From JAGVGT01 sp963807225 (GTDB lineage: Bacteria; Desulfobacterota; Desulfobulbia; Desulfobulbales; JAGXFP01), in the NCBI GenBank assembly GCA_963807225.1, contig CAWEAD010000007.1, positions 372,001 to 436,000 of the forward strand: 64,000 nt of DNA. Reading direction: 5' to 3'. Below the pieces are notes generated by a model. It was not told the DNA's origin. It saw only the letters and a program-made list of their open reading frames with translations, and searched no databases. A program made the position numbers and the translations under genes. Positions 62,060 through 64,000 of the stretch are shown in pieces (position 1 is the stretch's first letter; every line of letters starts with the position of its first letter).

Positions 62060-62184
62060 TATCTGGTCTCCCAAAAAGGTTCCGATTAAGGAATCCAACA
62101 AAATACCCGTTTTTAAAAAAATTTCCAGTGTTGTTTTGGCTTGACGATGTTTTTTTTTGAAAAAATCGTGCCCCCAAAAAGCAG

Positions 62185-62814
62185 CTATCTATCACCCAGC
62201 AGCCGGTCGAGGACAATAGCGACGGCCGAGCGCACCGACAGGTGGTTGTAATCGCCGCCGCCCTTGAGGGGAGGCAGCGCACCATCGATCCCGGCCAAGG
62301 CCTCAGGGGTCAGTCCCCAGCCGGTGCCGAAGAGAAGCAGATGAGGCTCACCGTTCTTGATCCTGGCCCGCACCGCGGGATAATCTACGGTCCGTTCGTT
62401 TACCTGGGCGCTGGTGGCCAGGACAGTCGGACGTTCTCCCCATCTATTGGTGACCTCGGCATAGAGCCCGGCCAGGTCGGAACAAATCCGGATCAGACTC
62501 AAGGCCTCCCGGCGGGCCGGGTTGCGCCCGGCACCGTAGCCGGTGAGCCAGTGGTCGACAATCTCCTGGACCAGCTGCTGCTGGTCGCTGAAGGGAGTGA
62601 CGATATAGTAGGAATCGACGCCGAAGGTTCGCCCGGCTCGGGCGATATCGTGCAGGTCGAGGTTGGTGACCGCCGAGCCGATGACCTCGCCGTTACGGTT
62701 ACTGACCGGGTAATGGACCAGCGCCACGTCGACCCGGAGCGGCTTGGTGTCTGAGCTTCCCGCTTCTTCAAGCACGGCCGCGACCTCGTCGCTTCTCAGG
62801 GGGAAAAATTCCAC
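62185..62814 (-). CDS. Predicted RNA methyltransferase (Methyltrn_RNA_4 family)
   Basis: 209 aa. DVALVHYPVSNRNGEVIGSA, VTNLDLHDIARAGRTFGVDS, YYIVTPFSDQQQLVQEIVDH, LLLFGTGWGLTPEAL and DYNHLSVRSAVAIVLDRLLG follow the SPOUT-like family commonly found between trmD and rplS. The ATG at 62814 lies inside trmD (47-base overlap); a GTG at 62727 would start after trmD and is a fair alternative. Target RNA unknown. Confidence 0.85.
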   Translation of the reverse strand: MEFFPLRSDEVAAVLEEAGSSDTKPLRVDVALVHYPVSNRNGEVIGSAVTNLDLHDIARAGRTFGVDSYYIVTPFSDQQQLVQEIVDHWLTGYGAGRNPARREALSLIRICSDLAGLYAEVTNRWGERPTVLATSAQVNERTVDYPAVRARIKNGEPHLLLFGTGWGLTPEALAGIDGALPPLKGGGDYNHLSVRSAVAIVLDRLLGDR

Positions 62815-63562
62815 CCCGCTGCTCGACCTCGGTCAAAAGACCGTGACGGGCCAGAAGCTTTTTCTCGGCCTGGTCGAAAGATATTCCGGCCAGCAGTTCC
62901 GGCCGTCGAGCCAGGGTCCGGCGCACCGCCGTCAGCAGCCGCCAATCCCGGATGGCGGCATGATCTCCGCCCAACAGAACCTCTGGCACCTCCAGCCCCA
63001 TAAACTCGCGAGGCCGGGTGTATTGGGGATGTTTGAGCAGGCCGCGGCTGAAGGTATCCTGGCTGGCCGACTCGGCGCAACCCAGCACCCCGGGCAGGAG
63101 CCTGGTCACCGCATCGAGCAGTACCAGGGCCGGCAACTCGCCGCCGGTCAAGACGTAATCGCCGATGGAGATTTCTTCGTCGACCAGGAGTTCGACCACC
63201 CGTTCATCCACGCCCTCGTAACGACCACAGAGCAGGACCAGATGAGACCTGGCGGCCAGTTCGTGGGCCAGTTGCTGGTTGAAAGGACGACCCTGAGGGC
63301 TAAGAAGGACCACCCTGCCCCGATCGCCGGCCTCGGTCGCCATCCGCTCCAAGGCAGCGGCAATCGGCTCGGGCTTCATCACCATCCCCTCACCGCCCCC
63401 GAAAGGCCGATCGTCGGTCATGGCATGCTTGTCAGTGGCGAAATCGCGAATATTATGGAGATATACTTCGATCTGTCGGGCCTGGATAGCCCGGCGGATG
63501 ATGGACTCCTGCAGGGGCGAAGCGAAGAGTTCGGGAAAGATGGTGAGGATGTCAAACCGCAT
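62768..63562 (-). CDS. trmD: tRNA (guanine-37-N1)-methyltransferase
   Basis: 264 aa from ATG 63562 (MRFDILTIFPELFASPLQES). Knot region and SAM site: FGGGEGMVMKPEPIAAALER, LLCGRYEGVDERVVELLVDE, EISIGDYVLTGGELPALVLL, catalytic DSF-like CAESASQDTFSRGLLKHPQY. The C-terminal helix FDQAEKKLLARHGLL and a basic tail complete it. Confidence 0.95.
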   Translation of the reverse strand: MRFDILTIFPELFASPLQESIIRRAIQARQIEVYLHNIRDFATDKHAMTDDRPFGGGEGMVMKPEPIAAALERMATEAGDRGRVVLLSPQGRPFNQQLAHELAARSHLVLLCGRYEGVDERVVELLVDEEISIGDYVLTGGELPALVLLDAVTRLLPGVLGCAESASQDTFSRGLLKHPQYTRPREFMGLEVPEVLLGGDHAAIRDWRLLTAVRRTLARRPELLAGISFDQAEKKLLARHGLLTEVEQRGGIFPPEKRRGRGRA

Positions 63563-63609
63563 GCCGAAATCCTTGTTCGTCACGGGTTCAGGACGACCAG
63601 TCGAGAGGG

Positions 63610-64000
63610 TTAGTCGTTGAGATCGAGGAGTCCCGGAACCTCGGCGATGGTCAGGAGATCGGCCTCATAGTCGATCCCCAGCATGAACTCGCGGCGGGCC
63701 GGGATGAAGTACTCACGCCCGCTACCCCGCACCACCAGGACATCGTGGCCACCGGTGGCGAAGAGAGCCTTGACCCGGCCCAGGCTACGCCCGGATTCGG
63801 TAACCACCCGGAGGCCGATCAGTTCATGCCAGTAGAACTCGTCCTCGGCCAGGGTGGCAAGCAACTCCTTGGCCACCCAAACTTCCTGCCCGGCCAGCTC
63901 TTCGGCCGTGCCCCGATCATTGATCCCGGCCAACTCCAGGAGCGCCATCTTGCCTTGGGGGCGAAAATGCACCACTCGATAAAGACGGCCTGGTCCGGGG
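63610..64000 (-). CDS. rimM: 16S rRNA maturation factor RimM (runs off the right edge)
   Basis: The frame is open to base 64000 with PGRLYRVVHFRPQGKMALLE, so the N-terminus lies outside. Present: LAGINDRGTAEELAGQEVWV, FYWHELIGLRVVTESGRSLG, GHDVLVVRGSGREYFIPARR, and the PRC-barrel end. Binds S19 during 30S assembly; standard neighbour of trmD. Stop at 63610-63612. Confidence 0.93.
   Translation of the reverse strand, partial: PGPGRLYRVVHFRPQGKMALLELAGINDRGTAEELAGQEVWVAKELLATLAEDEFYWHELIGLRVVTESGRSLGRVKALFATGGHDVLVVRGSGREYFIPARREFMLGIDYEADLLTIAEVPGLLDLND

Noticed and set aside
1..64000. CRISPR arrays, rRNA and tRNA genes
   Set aside because: No regularly spaced direct repeats, no cas genes and no cloverleaf or rRNA-like segment were seen on reading. 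A covariance-model scan would be decisive.

Overview
The window reads as chromosome of a Gram-negative, multihaem-cytochrome-rich bacterium, most likely Desulfobacterota/Desulfuromonadota-like. This is inferred from the order rng-rplU-rpmA-obgE-proB-proA-nadD, rimM-trmD-methyltransferase-rplS-rnhB-yraN, FolE2-type GTP cyclohydrolase, a PurH lacking its transformylase half, and many CxxCH cytochromes. No rRNA, tRNA or CRISPR array was recognised.

Layout. (1) 1-11.8 kb is an AT-rich surface-polysaccharide region: manC end, GT2, O-antigen polymerase/ligase-like protein, an IS200-type element with a nonsense-hit transposase, then a run of broken genes (wzx flippase, sulfotransferase, GT2, GT4, secreted beta-helix protein) around one intact hexapeptide acetyltransferase. 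Reading frames can be stitched together across many small indels. (2) 11.9-13.8 kb is a scrap zone of gene ends: an MNT antitoxin with a decapitated HEPN partner, an IS110/IS1111 C-terminus and a catalase C-terminus. (3) 13.8-20.8 kb, minus strand: MinD-like ATPase with a RodZ-like HTH protein, then an ABC export operon (LolA-like protein, two FtsX-type permeases, LolD-type ATPase, outer-membrane barrel) interrupted by a MITE-like repeat. (4) 20.9-33.8 kb is a redox island: two paralogous hexahaem NapC/NirT-like membrane cytochromes, a Cys-rich MerR regulator, a tetrahaem-FeS-NrfD module, a TPR membrane protein and FtsH. (5) 33.9-46.5 kb: U32 peptidase, rhomboid, sensor kinase, pyrR-purN-purH(N), Hsp15, FolE2, small cytochrome c, two outer-membrane-type proteins, CHASE2 Ser/Thr kinase with PP2C phosphatase. 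(6) 46.6-64 kb is one long minus-strand housekeeping block (nadD, proA, proB, obgE, rpmA, rplU, rng, radical SAM, lipoproteins, tmk, pdxA, yraN, rnhB, rplS, methyltransferase, trmD, rimM).

How they work together. The NrfD/FeS/tetrahaem module and the NapC-like proteins both look able to oxidise quinol and pass electrons to periplasmic haems. A shared dyad core, CAC[A/G]TTGTG, lies in the -35/-10 spacers of both the merR promoter and the tetrahaem operon promoter, so the MerR protein is the best candidate regulator. Single-base frameshifts in manC and in the otherwise well conserved nrfD gene raise the possibility that some lesions are sequencing errors rather than biology. The density of breaks in region 1 is far higher than elsewhere.
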